The notes under the pieces: generated by a model
The model's input: only the letters and a program-made list of their open reading frames with translations
Databases searched by the model: none
Told to the model about the DNA's origin: nothing
Part shown: piece by piece, positions 28,632-36,325 of the stretch
How the letters are laid out: each line of letters begins with the position of its first letter
Numbering within the stretch: position 1 is the stretch's first letter
Origin: Halorussus aquaticus
Lineage (GTDB): Archaea > Halobacteriota > Halobacteria > Halobacteriales > Haladaptataceae
Assembly: GCF_024218795.1 (NCBI RefSeq)
Contig: NZ_CP100400.1
Location: 3,524,464 to 3,588,463 of the forward strand
Length of the DNA stretch: 64,000 bases
Direction: 5' to 3'
Program-made: the position numbers and the translations under genes

Positions 28632-29270
28632 TTAGTGCGACACGGAGGAAGTCCGAATAATGAGTTCTGTTCGTTCGTCTGTCCACGCGATGAGTTTCTG
28701 TTTCAGGTACTCAACGGCCTCCTCGTGGGTGAAGACGCCGCGGTCGAGCAAGTCGCCAGTAATCCGTTTCAGCGTCTTAAACTCGCCCTGCACGAAGCCA
28801 TCTCCAACAGATTCGCCATCGTACCATCGAACAGTCCGAAGCGCACCGTATCCGTAAAGTGGACTCGCTTCGGCGGTATCGGCGACATTGTAAAGACCAA
28901 ACCAGTGAACCCGGTATGCTGTTACGTCGAACTCGCTCGAAACAACGTAGAAGGCTTCGGTGTCAGCGTAGTTCAGATACTCCGTGAGGATTTCGTCTTT
29001 CGTCAGTCGGGTCGTTTTCGGCTTCACGTCGACTGCTGTCTGTGGTCGATCGTCTGCTCCGAGAAACGCTTCGACGATCGAGTCTGTGCTATCAGTCGAT
29101 TCGAGAAGCTCAGTCAACAATTCTTGTCTGGAGTTAGTCTCCTTACCCCCGAAGGGTGTACGTGACGTTAGTTCTCGTTTCAGTCGAAGGTGGAGTCCAC
29201 CGTTGTGCGAATAATGGAGGTTATACAACTCGTCGGGCCGTTCGTATGCGACCAATGCACGATGTCCCAT
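28632..29270 (-). CDS. DUF6735-like haloarchaeal protein
   Basis: This is a 212-residue protein starting MGHRALVAYERPDELYNLHY, which I recall as the DUF6735 start. It is acidic and soluble, with no membrane segment and no catalytic motif that I recognise. Members are found on haloarchaeal plasmids and chromosomes next to SWIM-finger and zinc-ribbon genes, as here. The function is unknown. The C-terminal region (residues 170-205) is helical and charged. Confidence 0.65.
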   Translation of the reverse strand: MGHRALVAYERPDELYNLHYSHNGGLHLRLKRELTSRTPFGGKETNSRQELLTELLESTDSTDSIVEAFLGADDRPQTAVDVKPKTTRLTKDEILTEYLNYADTEAFYVVSSEFDVTAYRVHWFGLYNVADTAEASPLYGYGALRTVRWYDGESVGDGFVQGEFKTLKRITGDLLDRGVFTHEEAVEYLKQKLIAWTDERTELIIRTSSVSH

Positions 29271-29368
29271 TTCGGTTCACCTGCGGGACTTCCGAACGAG
29301 GCCCCGCAACCCTCAGGGGAGAAAAACTCAACGTCGCGTAGTAGGTCGCCAGAAACGGGTGAGACTCC

Positions 29369-29524
29369 TCAGGGTATTTCGTACTCGACGATATCTGTTG
29401 GACCACAATACGGACACTCCTCATCGTGGGCGTCAACTGTGGTACCACATCGTCGACATTCGTAGACGAAGGTAGGTTCCTGCGGCCTCCCGAACAAGGT
29501 ACGGCGGAAAAAGGTCGCGGTCAT
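29369..29524 (-). CDS. Small zinc-ribbon protein (51 aa)
   Basis: This is a 51-residue protein read from ATG 29524. It starts MTATFFRRTLFGRPQEP and has Cys pairs CRRC and CPYC 14 residues apart. The ATG overlaps the stop of the upstream 69-codon gene (ATGA), so the two are coupled. The pattern is that of haloarchaeal rubrerythrin-like zinc ribbons. The role is unknown. Confidence 0.65.
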   Translation of the reverse strand: MTATFFRRTLFGRPQEPTFVYECRRCGTTVDAHDEECPYCGPTDIVEYEIP

Positions 29525-29730
29525 CGCTTCCGTCCCGTGGAAGACTCATTTCCGGTGTATTCGCTCGGTCGCCACGTTCGCGGGATATAGCCTACTGTTT
29601 CGATGGTCGTAGCGTAGTCTCGAAGCACTTCGACAAGCACCAGTTCGGGGATTCCTGCTTCAGCGTGCTTCGCAAGTAGTCGTTCGAGTTCGCGCTCTGG
29701 GATATCGAGATTAGAACGTTTCGTACTCAT
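29521..29730 (-). CDS. Small hypothetical protein
   Basis: This is a 69-residue protein starting MSTKRSNLDIPERELERLLA. It is mostly helical and charged, with no motif that I recognise. It is coupled to the following zinc-ribbon gene by a four-base overlap. A perfect 10-bp hairpin lies 28 bases upstream of its start. Confidence 0.55.
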   Translation of the reverse strand: MSTKRSNLDIPERELERLLAKHAEAGIPELVLVEVLRDYATTIETVGYIPRTWRPSEYTGNESSTGRKR

Positions 29731-29757
29731 AGTCTTTCAGACAGGCACGAAACGGAA

Positions 29758-29781
29758 TGCGCCTGCACCCCTGCAGGCGCA
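29758..29781. repeat. Palindrome: 10-bp stem, CCCC loop
   Basis: TGCGCCTGCA is followed by CCCC and TGCAGGCGCA, a perfect inverted repeat. It is followed on the plus strand by GAAAGAAC. The flank GGCGCAGAAA is shared with the palindrome at 31477-31501. It lies between the dead Fic gene and the small gene starting at 29730. Confidence 0.7.
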
Positions 29782-29838
29782 GAAAGAACCACTTGGCGGA
29801 TCTCGAAGTAGATTCGAGTGTATTATCCAACCAAGAAT

Positions 29839-30915
29839 TCACTTGAGAATGTCGAATACGTCGACTGCTTTGTACTCTTTCCCGGTTACTTCTTCGATGA
29901 GACCATCTGCTTCGAGGTTGTCGACGATTTTGTAGGCAGTCCGTCGTGAGACACCGAGATACTCCACGAGGTCAGGTGCAGTGAAATAGGGGTACTGGAG
30001 TAATTGACGGGCGAATTCGTCCGTGCTCGTACTACCTGGGTACTCCTTTTCGTATCGCTGTTGGAGGTCACGGAGCTCGTGGGTTCGATTGTATGATGTT
30101 TCGGCTTGCGTTTGCAGCCTTCGAGGAAGAACGTGAGCCACTCGTCCCACGCACCTTCCTCGCTTACCGCGCGCATCCGTTCAACGTACTCGACTTTGTG
30201 GCGATTGAAGTAGGCACTCGGGTAAATGTATGGACTTTCCAGATAGCCTTCGCTCGCCAAGTAGAGAATGATGAGGAGACGGCCAAGGCGACCGTTGCCG
30301 TCCGAGAATGGATACACTATCTCGAAGAAGTAGTGGATGATCGCGGCGTCGATGAGCGGATGGTATTGTCCTCCCATCTGGATGTACGATTCAAGCGACT
30401 GCATGGTTCATCGAGTCCGTCTGGGCTTGGTGGGACGAACGGACGTTGTCCCGACTGTGGGCTCGTTAAATGAACCATATGGTCACGGAAGTCACCGACG
30501 ACGTCACCGTCGTTACGGACGTCTTCGAGGAGCATCGAGTGAAGTTCTTTGATGAGTGAGAGCGTGATCGAACTCCCGCTCTCGATCTTCTCTAGGCCAT
30601 ATGTAAGTGCGCTCTCGTAGTTGAGGGCCTCTTTCAGGTCTTTCTCGATTGTAGTGTCAGTCTCGCGTCAGTCTCGCCGGAGGGATGTTGGGTGTGGGAC
30701 GCTTCGATGTCCTGACATGCGACATCTGCGCCTTCGATTTGGGCAGATTCGACAGCCTCAATACGAATAAGCGAGGTGCAGAGAACCGCGGAGAAGTCTA
30801 CCGTCGAGCTAATTCCGTCCACACGGTCGATTTGATACGCGGCATCGGCAACGAGGTCACGTGTCTAGTCCGGATATCTCAGCCCAAAATCTCGTCCAGT
30901 CCATTGCAGTCCTTG
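29839..30915 (-). pseudogene. Fic-domain (AMPylase) protein gene, inactivated
   Basis: Three frames together give the family order. An N-terminal FIC_N piece (IRIEAVESAQIEGADVA) lies near 30760. LLEDVRNDGDVVGDFRDHMVHL lies near 30500. Then comes the Fic core, IHYFFEIVYPFSDGNGRLGR, near 30310. The final piece is a winged helix (APDLVEYLGVSRRTAYKIVD) ending at 29839. Frameshifts occur near 30420 and 30118, and the 5' end is not recoverable. The Fic motif has Tyr where the catalytic His of HPFxDGNGR should be (TAT instead of CAT). Fic proteins transfer AMP or other nucleotide groups to proteins and are common as toxins on mobile elements. This copy is dead by several criteria. Confidence 0.8.
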
Positions 30916-30929
30916 GCTAGCTCGGGCGC

Positions 30930-31421
30930 TCAATAATGGACGTCACCGGGGACAATCCAGAGATTCTCGCTCTCGTTGAGGATGCGGTCGAGGTGGTCTC
31001 GATGCCGGATGCCGCTCCCGTGTTCGTCGTACAGGAAGATGGTGGGACCATCGTACGCGCCTACTTGGTGGAACGCATGCCGAGCAAGCCCTTTGTCGCG
31101 CATGATCTCCTCGTCGCTCAGTTCCTCGATCGCATCCCGTACCCGATCGAGATTCCGCTTGAACTCGCTCTTCGTCGCCTCCCACCCACGTTCCAGCAGT
31201 TCCTGACCATCGTCGGAGTCGACGGGCGCTGCTACTGGCAAGTCACCCCACCGGGCTTTACCAGCGACTGACATGCCTGACTCATCGAATGTCACATAGT
31301 AGTCGAACACCGCCGTTGAATGTGAACTAGCTCCGACGAGTTGGTCGAACACCGTCTTCCCAGTCGCGAGTGCTTCGTCTCGTGTCGATTCCTCTACTAG
31401 CGAGTAAATGACCATATGCAT
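30930..31421 (-). CDS. Hypothetical haloarchaeal protein (plasmid-associated)
   Basis: This is a 163-residue soluble acidic protein. It opens MHMVIYSLVEESTRDEALAT (a second ATG two codons on is possible) and ends NLWIVPGDVHY. The segment HQVGAYDGPTIFLYDEHGSG near residue 120 looks strongly conserved in type, but I do not recognise the fold. It follows the broken Fic gene on the same strand with 14 bases between. A palindrome and a TTAACCAACA site lie in its upstream region. No function is proposed. Confidence 0.6.
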   Translation of the reverse strand: MHMVIYSLVEESTRDEALATGKTVFDQLVGASSHSTAVFDYYVTFDESGMSVAGKARWGDLPVAAPVDSDDGQELLERGWEATKSEFKRNLDRVRDAIEELSDEEIMRDKGLARHAFHQVGAYDGPTIFLYDEHGSGIRHRDHLDRILNESENLWIVPGDVHY

Positions 31422-31476
31422 TAATTCTCACTTCAGTTCGCCGACGCACGCGACTATATTCTGCGCTACTGGCTGG

Positions 31477-31501
31477 TGCGCCGGCACTCATCGCCGGCGC
31501 A
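31477..31501. repeat. Palindrome: 9-bp stem, 7-base loop
   Basis: TGCGCCGGC is followed by ACTCATC and GCCGGCGCA, a perfect inverted repeat. The plus-strand flank GGCGCAGAAA matches the palindrome at 29758-29781. It sits 56 bases upstream of the gene starting at 31421. Confidence 0.65.
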
Positions 31502-31597
31502 GAAAAACTACGGCTGAGATTGATTATTTAACAGAGACGAAGTCGGGGCAGACCTGCAGTTAACCAACAAACCCGATATCTGCGGTATGGTGGTTAC

Positions 31598-32047
31598 CTA
31601 TTCGGATGACCACAGGCTCTTAAGCCGTTGCTCAATCGCCGTAAGCACGGTTGAGTACACTTCGAGTGGATGGAGTGAGGGAAGTTCAAGATCGGTAATC
31701 TCGGTCGCAGATGGGGGCTGATGGAAGTGCAACCGTGTGTTGTGCGTGTTTGGATGGCGATCCCAGCGACACTCCCACTGGTCCGCCTCGTCGTGTTCTT
31801 CGACATAATGAATCGAGAAGTCACCAGTCGTAAACCATCGGATGTCGAGGCGAACCGCTGTCACCGAGTCTGGGTATCGTCCAGTATCAAGGAGTGCTTG
31901 GAGCAGACGCGGTTCGTACGAATCAGGGTCGAATGCTGTTTCGTCGACGAGCGAATCCGATGCGAGGTGTCGCTCTAGGAGGCGCAACGTCTGTCGGTCC
32001 GGTGGCCCTGTTGAGTTAGGCACTGAATCCTCTGGTGGCTGACTCAT
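31598..32047 (-). CDS. Hypothetical protein, partner of winged-helix gene
   Basis: This is a 149-residue protein. The middle part (TARYP-type segment TGRYPDSVTAVRLDIRWFTT, then CRWDRHPNTHNTRLHFH) is of a haloarchaeal family that I recall next to winged-helix genes. It is rich in His and Trp. It directly abuts the upstream gene (stop 32048-32050, ATG 32045-32047), so the two are a bicistron. The compact pair of a DNA-binding protein and a small unknown protein has the layout of a toxin-antitoxin module. That is inference only. Confidence 0.65.
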   Translation of the reverse strand: MSQPPEDSVPNSTGPPDRQTLRLLERHLASDSLVDETAFDPDSYEPRLLQALLDTGRYPDSVTAVRLDIRWFTTGDFSIHYVEEHDEADQWECRWDRHPNTHNTRLHFHQPPSATEITDLELPSLHPLEVYSTVLTAIEQRLKSLWSSE

Positions 32048-32575
32048 TTAGGCTGGAATCAGATGGCCATCGTTCTGCGAGAGTTGGCGAGCGAGTTCGT
32101 ATAGCCGAATATCCCGAATCACGCCCTGCCACTCGCTGACCGCTGTCATCCGTTCGTGGATGGTCTCATGATTGTCGTAGTCGAACACAGAGACGTCTGC
32201 CGGCTCTGTTGTCCCAAACTGGGACTCGTATTCAGCGCGCTGTTCTTCGAGTGCTTTCACGCGGTCGATTATCTCTTCGAGAGTGAGTTCGTCTGCGATT
32301 CGGCTGGCGTCCTGCCATTCGAGGTACCCCTCGTTTCGTTCGTACTTTGGCGGACGACTGTCTCTGTCTGCGCGGACGATGCCCATCTCCGTCAAACGGT
32401 CGAGGTGCTTTTTCGCGGCGTTCGACGAGCAATTTGCAAGCTCTGCGATCTCGGTATACGTCGTCGGCGACGTAATCCCGAGGATAACATCGTAGATACG
32501 GCCAAACGTGTCTGTTCCTTCCTGCCATCGCCGTTGCGAACCCTCGGATTCTGGGGTTGGATCAAACTCTGTCAT
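32048..32575 (-). CDS. Winged-helix DNA-binding protein (DUF7342-like)
   Basis: This is a 175-residue protein starting MTEFDPTPESEGSQRRWQEG. Residues 25-80 form a winged helix (YTEIAELANCSSNAAKKHLD; MGIVRADRDSRPPKYERN). A coiled coil follows (LEEIIDRVKALEEQRAEYES), then a helical end. It most likely represses its own promoter. A TATA-like sequence lies 22-32 bases upstream. A perfect 14-bp inverted repeat is found 182 bases upstream of the start. It is translated together with the 149-residue partner. Confidence 0.75.
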   Translation of the reverse strand: MTEFDPTPESEGSQRRWQEGTDTFGRIYDVILGITSPTTYTEIAELANCSSNAAKKHLDRLTEMGIVRADRDSRPPKYERNEGYLEWQDASRIADELTLEEIIDRVKALEEQRAEYESQFGTTEPADVSVFDYDNHETIHERMTAVSEWQGVIRDIRLYELARQLSQNDGHLIPA

Positions 32576-32756
32576 AGCTGGCTCTACGCAGCCGAACTCA
32601 ATATATCTTTGTATCCTTCAAATATATGCAAGAGTTAGTCTGTTGTGAGGACAGCAAATACCCTCGGCATTGATTCGTAGTAATCTGTGGCTCGTTCGCT
32701 ATTCACTCTCCCAAACCAACCATCCAATCGAGAGGGAGGCGTAAATCTGTCTACAA

Positions 32757-32796
32757 TTAACCAACAGACGCTAACACACCCCCGTCTGTTGGTTAA
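32757..32796. promoter_or_regulatory. Perfect 14-bp inverted repeat, candidate operator
   Basis: TTAACCAACAGACG and CGTCTGTTGGTTAA are separated by 12 bases. The half-site TTAACCAACA also occurs alone at 31560-31569, upstream of the gene starting at 31421. The repeat lies between the winged-helix gene and the 3' end of the TFB gene. Confidence 0.5.
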
Positions 32797-32961
32797 GCTC
32801 TATACAAGACCGACCTCGGTATTCCGTCTATTGGTCTGCTTCGGGATTCGTCCGTATCGGGGTGTACTGCAGATGTCGCATTCCCACATTGGCTGACCGC
32901 TCCACTCGTCATCGGAGACGGTCTCGAAACCAAGGAATCGGTGCCAGGGAAACACGTGCAT

Positions 32962-33888
32962 TTACACAGCGAGTTCGTCTAATGTATCCCGATGGGTGCG
33001 GATGGTCACCGTCGAGACACTCGCGGCCCGTGCGACTTCTGATTGGACCATCAAGCGGCCAGCGTCACAGCCTGCTTTGTACAAGCACGCCGCGGCGAAT
33101 CCTGACGGATCCGCGCCTGAAGCGACACCTACTGATTCTGCTTGGTCCGCTAATTGCCGGGCACGATGCCGAATCTGTTCGGGAATATTGAGTTCTGTGG
33201 CTACCTGTGGAATGAATCCACTCGGCCTCACCGGCTGGGTGGGAAGGCCGAGTTCCGTATTCAGCGTCTGATACGCAGTCCTCACTCGGGCGTGCTCGAC
33301 CCGAGCCGGCTCGGTAATCTCTTCAAGTGTTCGCGAGAGACCGTTACACCGGCATACACCGTGAACACTCGCCGCGGCCATCGCTTCGATTGAGCGGCCT
33401 TGAAGGAGGTCTTCATTTTGGGCGCTCCGGAAGAGTTGGCACGCTTGGTCACGAATTGCCTCAGCGAGTTCGAGCGCGCTACTGATGCGACGGACTTCAC
33501 CGAAGCCGTGTGCGAGGTTGCGTTCGGCTTTCGACTGGAAGCGCCCGCGGGACTGTTCCCGGCGGAGTCGACCGAGTTGCCGGCGCTTTCGCCCGGAGAG
33601 TTCGTTCCCGTTCGCGTCGGTCCCACGCCCGATTTCCGTCGAGAGGCCCCGATCGTGGTGCGTCGCCGTCAGCGGCGCACCCGTACGCTCTCGGTTCTGC
33701 TCGTCGTCAGTAAACGACCGCCACTCCGGCCCGTGGTCGATACGTTCCTCCTCGAGAACGAGTCCACACTCCTCGCAGACGGTCTCGGCTACGTTGGTAG
33801 TGACCCATCCGTCACACTCCGGACACTGGTTACTCTCGTCCTGTACGTCTTCGTCGAACGCCGTCTCGTAGATAGCACTACTCGCCAT
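32962..33888 (-). CDS. tfb: Transcription initiation factor TFB (TFIIB homologue)
   Basis: This is a 308-residue protein from ATG 33888 (MASSAIYETAFDEDVQDESN). The ORF is open to 33972, but the added part is not family-like. The zinc ribbon CPECDGW...CEECG spans residues 20-42. The B-finger/linker region is GPEWRSFTDDEQNRERTG, with RGLSTEIG. Two cyclin-like repeats fill the rest, and the end carries a helix-turn-helix (VARAASVSTVTIRTHRDTL). TFB bridges TBP-DNA and RNA polymerase. Haloarchaea carry many TFBs, and accessory copies redirect transcription. This one lies inside the plasmid-like region and may serve its genes. Confidence 0.93.
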   Translation of the reverse strand: MASSAIYETAFDEDVQDESNQCPECDGWVTTNVAETVCEECGLVLEEERIDHGPEWRSFTDDEQNRERTGAPLTATHHDRGLSTEIGRGTDANGNELSGRKRRQLGRLRREQSRGRFQSKAERNLAHGFGEVRRISSALELAEAIRDQACQLFRSAQNEDLLQGRSIEAMAAASVHGVCRCNGLSRTLEEITEPARVEHARVRTAYQTLNTELGLPTQPVRPSGFIPQVATELNIPEQIRHRARQLADQAESVGVASGADPSGFAAACLYKAGCDAGRLMVQSEVARAASVSTVTIRTHRDTLDELAV

Positions 33889-34074
33889 AGATATCACAAC
33901 TTGTTCGAGGATGTCGCCGATTCGACACCCTCGCCCCTCGTGGGGTGTATAAAACTCTCCCGTGACGCACACCGTCTTCAGTCGACGACCTAATTGGCCT
34001 TGGATATCTGCTGAGCGTATAGACTGATCATCGCTACGTTGCTTCTGAACTGACGACCGACTACTGTCCTCTGT

Positions 34075-34175
34075 TTAGACGGTCGTGGCTGCGCGCGCAA
34101 CGAAGTGAGCACGGAGCGGAGGGTGGGGCGGCGGGCGTCGGGTGGATGGTCTCAAAAAAGAAGAAGACCGTCTAA
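34075..34175. repeat. 10-bp inverted repeat flanking 81 bases
   Basis: TTAGACGGTC (34075-34084) pairs with GACCGTCTAA (34166-34175). The 81 enclosed bases are purine-rich with a GGCGGCGGGCG core and an AAAAAAG run. The second arm ends five bases before the stop of the OB-fold gene, so it may form the 3' end of that transcript (minus strand) or a separate small RNA. Confidence 0.45.
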
Positions 34176-34179
34176 TGCG

Positions 34180-35076
34180 CTATTCCCACCACCGGCCACG
34201 CTCAGGGAAGAACATCGACGACCACCCGGTCACGGCCAACGAGACACGCCCCTCGTACCAGTTCCGCGCCGCTCCGCGAATCTGGACACGCTCGCCTTCC
34301 TCCAGCCACGGCTGGTCTGATTTCCTCCAGACAGTCACCTTGGTTCGCCCACTCTCGTCCTCGAGTAACCCGACCTGCTGAATCGCGGGTGAATCTGCGT
34401 CCCACAATTGGGTCACACGCCCCTCGATGCTCACCTCCTTCCGGTTCACGTCCTCAACCTTTCCGATTGGGGTCACCTGTCCCGGACCCGTCTGAAGCTC
34501 TTCGTACACTCCGACGACCGCACTCATGATACTCGCCCCTTCGACTACTCGCTCGGCCAGCCGCCGACTGATTGCGCCTCTCGACCAACCATCGAGTTTC
34601 GCATCTAACCGTCTCGTCTGCTCGTTCACGCTCGCCAGTTCATCCTGAGTCAGCTCCTCGCGCGGGTCCGGCCGGTCTGGGTCCGCTAGTGGGTCCACGC
34701 TCGCCGCTCGTTTCTGGAACTCCTTCCGACGTTTCGCGCTGCCCTTTGCCGCATTGATTCTCGTTCGCTTCGCCCGACCGTCTTTCGTTCCAAGTTCGGC
34801 CTGTGCGCTGATGCGCTCCAGTTCAGCCTCGCGCGCTCTAATACGCTCTTCTTGTTTGAGGGTCACGCCTTCTATCCGTTCGTCGCTCGTCTCGACGACT
34901 CCGTCTGGGTGGTTCGCATCCACCTTTCCCTGCGTCTCCATCTGCACCGTCGCTCGGAACTCCGGGGTTTCATCGACGACCTCGAAGTTGGCTTCCTCGA
35001 CCGCTTGCTCGTCCGTCTGTTCGAATGCCTGTTCATCGACCGAAACAACCTTGCTGCTAGCGTTCTTACTCGACAT
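34180..35076 (-). CDS. OB-fold single-strand DNA-binding protein (RPA-like), plasmid type
   Basis: This is a 298-residue protein. The first 75 residues are acidic. A basic helical stretch follows (residues 80-150, including RTRINAAKGSAKRRKEFQKR), then a helical part. An OB-fold occupies about residues 200-290, with VTPIGKVEDVNRKEVSIEGR, then GRTKVTVWRKSDQPWLEEGE and VQIRGAARNWYEGRVSLAVT. The OB part resembles RPA-like proteins of haloarchaeal plasmids. It probably coats single-stranded DNA during replication or transfer. It sits beside the structured region at 35.19-35.50 kb, and its start faces that region. Confidence 0.75.
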   Translation of the reverse strand: MSSKNASSKVVSVDEQAFEQTDEQAVEEANFEVVDETPEFRATVQMETQGKVDANHPDGVVETSDERIEGVTLKQEERIRAREAELERISAQAELGTKDGRAKRTRINAAKGSAKRRKEFQKRAASVDPLADPDRPDPREELTQDELASVNEQTRRLDAKLDGWSRGAISRRLAERVVEGASIMSAVVGVYEELQTGPGQVTPIGKVEDVNRKEVSIEGRVTQLWDADSPAIQQVGLLEDESGRTKVTVWRKSDQPWLEEGERVQIRGAARNWYEGRVSLAVTGWSSMFFPERGRWWE

Positions 35077-35192
35077 TGGTAGCTCCTATTGGACTAGGGT
35101 TACCGCTCGAAGGCGCTCACTCGGCGTCTTCTTCCGACACCACGACTCTCCAGCCGTGGCTTTCTCGTTTTCACCGACTACTCCGACATGCA

Positions 35193-35240
35193 CGCTCTCG
35201 CTCGCGCCTTCGCCCGGCTTGCCGGGCGCGAGCGAGAGCG
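35193..35240. repeat. Compound hairpin: 13-bp outer and 7-bp inner stem
   Basis: CGCTCTCGCTCGC pairs with GCGAGCGAGAGCG (outer). Inside, GCCCGGC and GCCGGGC pair around a TT loop, with a six-base bulge on one side. Confidence 0.75.
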
Positions 35241-35304
35241 CTATCGGAGGTCTACCATCCAGCACCGAGCGCCGACCCGCTCGGAGCAAGCGTCCAGCGG
35301 AGTC

Positions 35305-35394
35305 CCCGTTTCGTCCGCGACGCAACTACGTCCGTCGCGGGGCGGAGCTTGCGGAGCGTCCCGGAAGCCTCCGGAAGTCCGGGACCGAAACGGG
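35305..35394. repeat. Three-stem multibranch fold
   Basis: The outer stem is CCCGTTTCG (35305-35313) with CGAAACGGG (35386-35394). Inside are two hairpins: CCGCGACG/CGTCGCGG (35315-35322 and 35333-35340) and GTCCCGGA/TCCGGGAC (35358-35365 and 35378-35385). All pairings are perfect. The second hairpin stacks directly on the outer stem. Confidence 0.65.
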
Positions 35395-35443
35395 AGACCC
35401 GCTGGCGTCGAAGGCACATTCACTTTAGCCCGGAACGGCGCTT

Positions 35444-35501
35444 CGCGCCGCATGCCCGGAATGGTCTGTCGCGAGCGATGCGGAGGGCGGCATGCGGCGC
35501 G
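35444..35501. repeat. 13-bp inverted repeat
   Basis: CGCGCCGCATGCC (35444-35456) and GGCATGCGGCGCG (35489-35501) are exact inverted repeats around 32 bases. A short GGCGC-TTC-GCGCC hairpin overlaps the left arm. Confidence 0.7.
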
Positions 35502-35691
35502 CGGGGTGTGCCGTCTTCGAACATAGGTCCAGATACCGATTCCGGAGCCACCTCAAATCGTACTGTGGATGATATCAAGTTCTTTGACGAGTAAGTCGAC
35601 CAATTCAACGAGCGAGGGTAGCCCGTGTCCAAACTCTAAGGTTGGCGTTCCAAGCGATATTGTCACTCCACGAAGTGAGAAGGTGGGTTAG

Positions 35692-35823
35692 TTAGTGACT
35701 GATGCCCTTTGCGCCACATCGAGTACAGTCGACTTCAGCCACACCCGATGCGGACGCGCTCACAGGGCATGCGAAGTGTTCATCGCAACTGTCTTCCGGT
35801 TCGTAGGTCCACTCGATTGCCAT
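35692..35823 (-). CDS. Small Cys-containing protein (43 aa)
   Basis: This is a 43-residue protein from ATG 35823 (MAIEWTYEPEDSCDEHFACP). It has four Cys, SC...AC...DCTRC, consistent with a small zinc site. The longer ORF to 35916 has a basic, atypical N-terminus and was not used. The acidic start is haloarchaeal in style. Function unknown. Confidence 0.5.
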   Translation of the reverse strand: MAIEWTYEPEDSCDEHFACPVSASASGVAEVDCTRCGAKGISH

Positions 35824-36325
35824 ACCCCTGGTCCCGGCTCTCTCGGTTGTAATACTTGATCGGCTTGTCCGGCGACCGAAGGTCGCCTTGAGCGACTTAC
35901 GGGAGCGAAAGGGCAAGTTTTACTTCCGAGAGAGTCGGTTTCGGGGGTGGTAATCGATGTGGGGCCGGAGATCCGAAGAGAGTCCGTGAACATCTCGCAT
36001 GCCGAGAACGTGTCCGAATCGGGTAGGCTGAGAGACATTGAGAGAAAACCCTGTCAAGCCGCGTCCTGCTAGATTTCCATAAAATAACGGTCTATCTTAG
36101 CCACCTTGCTCCTCTGCGAATCGAGTAACGTCCCTTCAATCTCAACGAAATACATACCAGAATATTCTGAATGGAACGGTAAATCTCACCGGGGATATCT
36201 ACTGACGAACAACACCTCCGAAAGGGTGGTTTTCTACCTGAAATACCTATCACCAACAGAGAGAAGGGTTTTATCCGTTGATTCTGAGTGGGAGAATCTG
36301 TCCACCCCTAGCTACGCACAAACCT
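35824..36325. other. Intergenic region before the coupling ATPase gene, no gene seen
   Basis: These 502 bases lie between divergent genes. Composition becomes AT-rich after 36060. No repeat or motif stands out, and the promoter of the downstream gene must lie here. Confidence 0.4.

Larger units (their letters stand above)
35077..35691. other. Non-coding, highly structured region (oriT or ncRNA candidate)
   Basis: These 615 bases are GC-rich. The ORFs in them give basic, low-complexity proteins unlike haloarchaeal ones, so I take the stretch as non-coding. Between 35193 and 35501 there are five strong perfect inverted repeats, listed separately. They are packed between the OB-fold gene and the conjugation coupling ATPase gene. 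That density and position fit a transfer origin or a structured RNA. Confidence 0.5.

Noticed and set aside
35076..35594. Plus-strand ORF of 172 codons in the structured region
   Set aside because: The product is basic and Arg/Ser/Pro-rich, unlike haloarchaeal proteins. The DNA is better explained by the inverted repeats.
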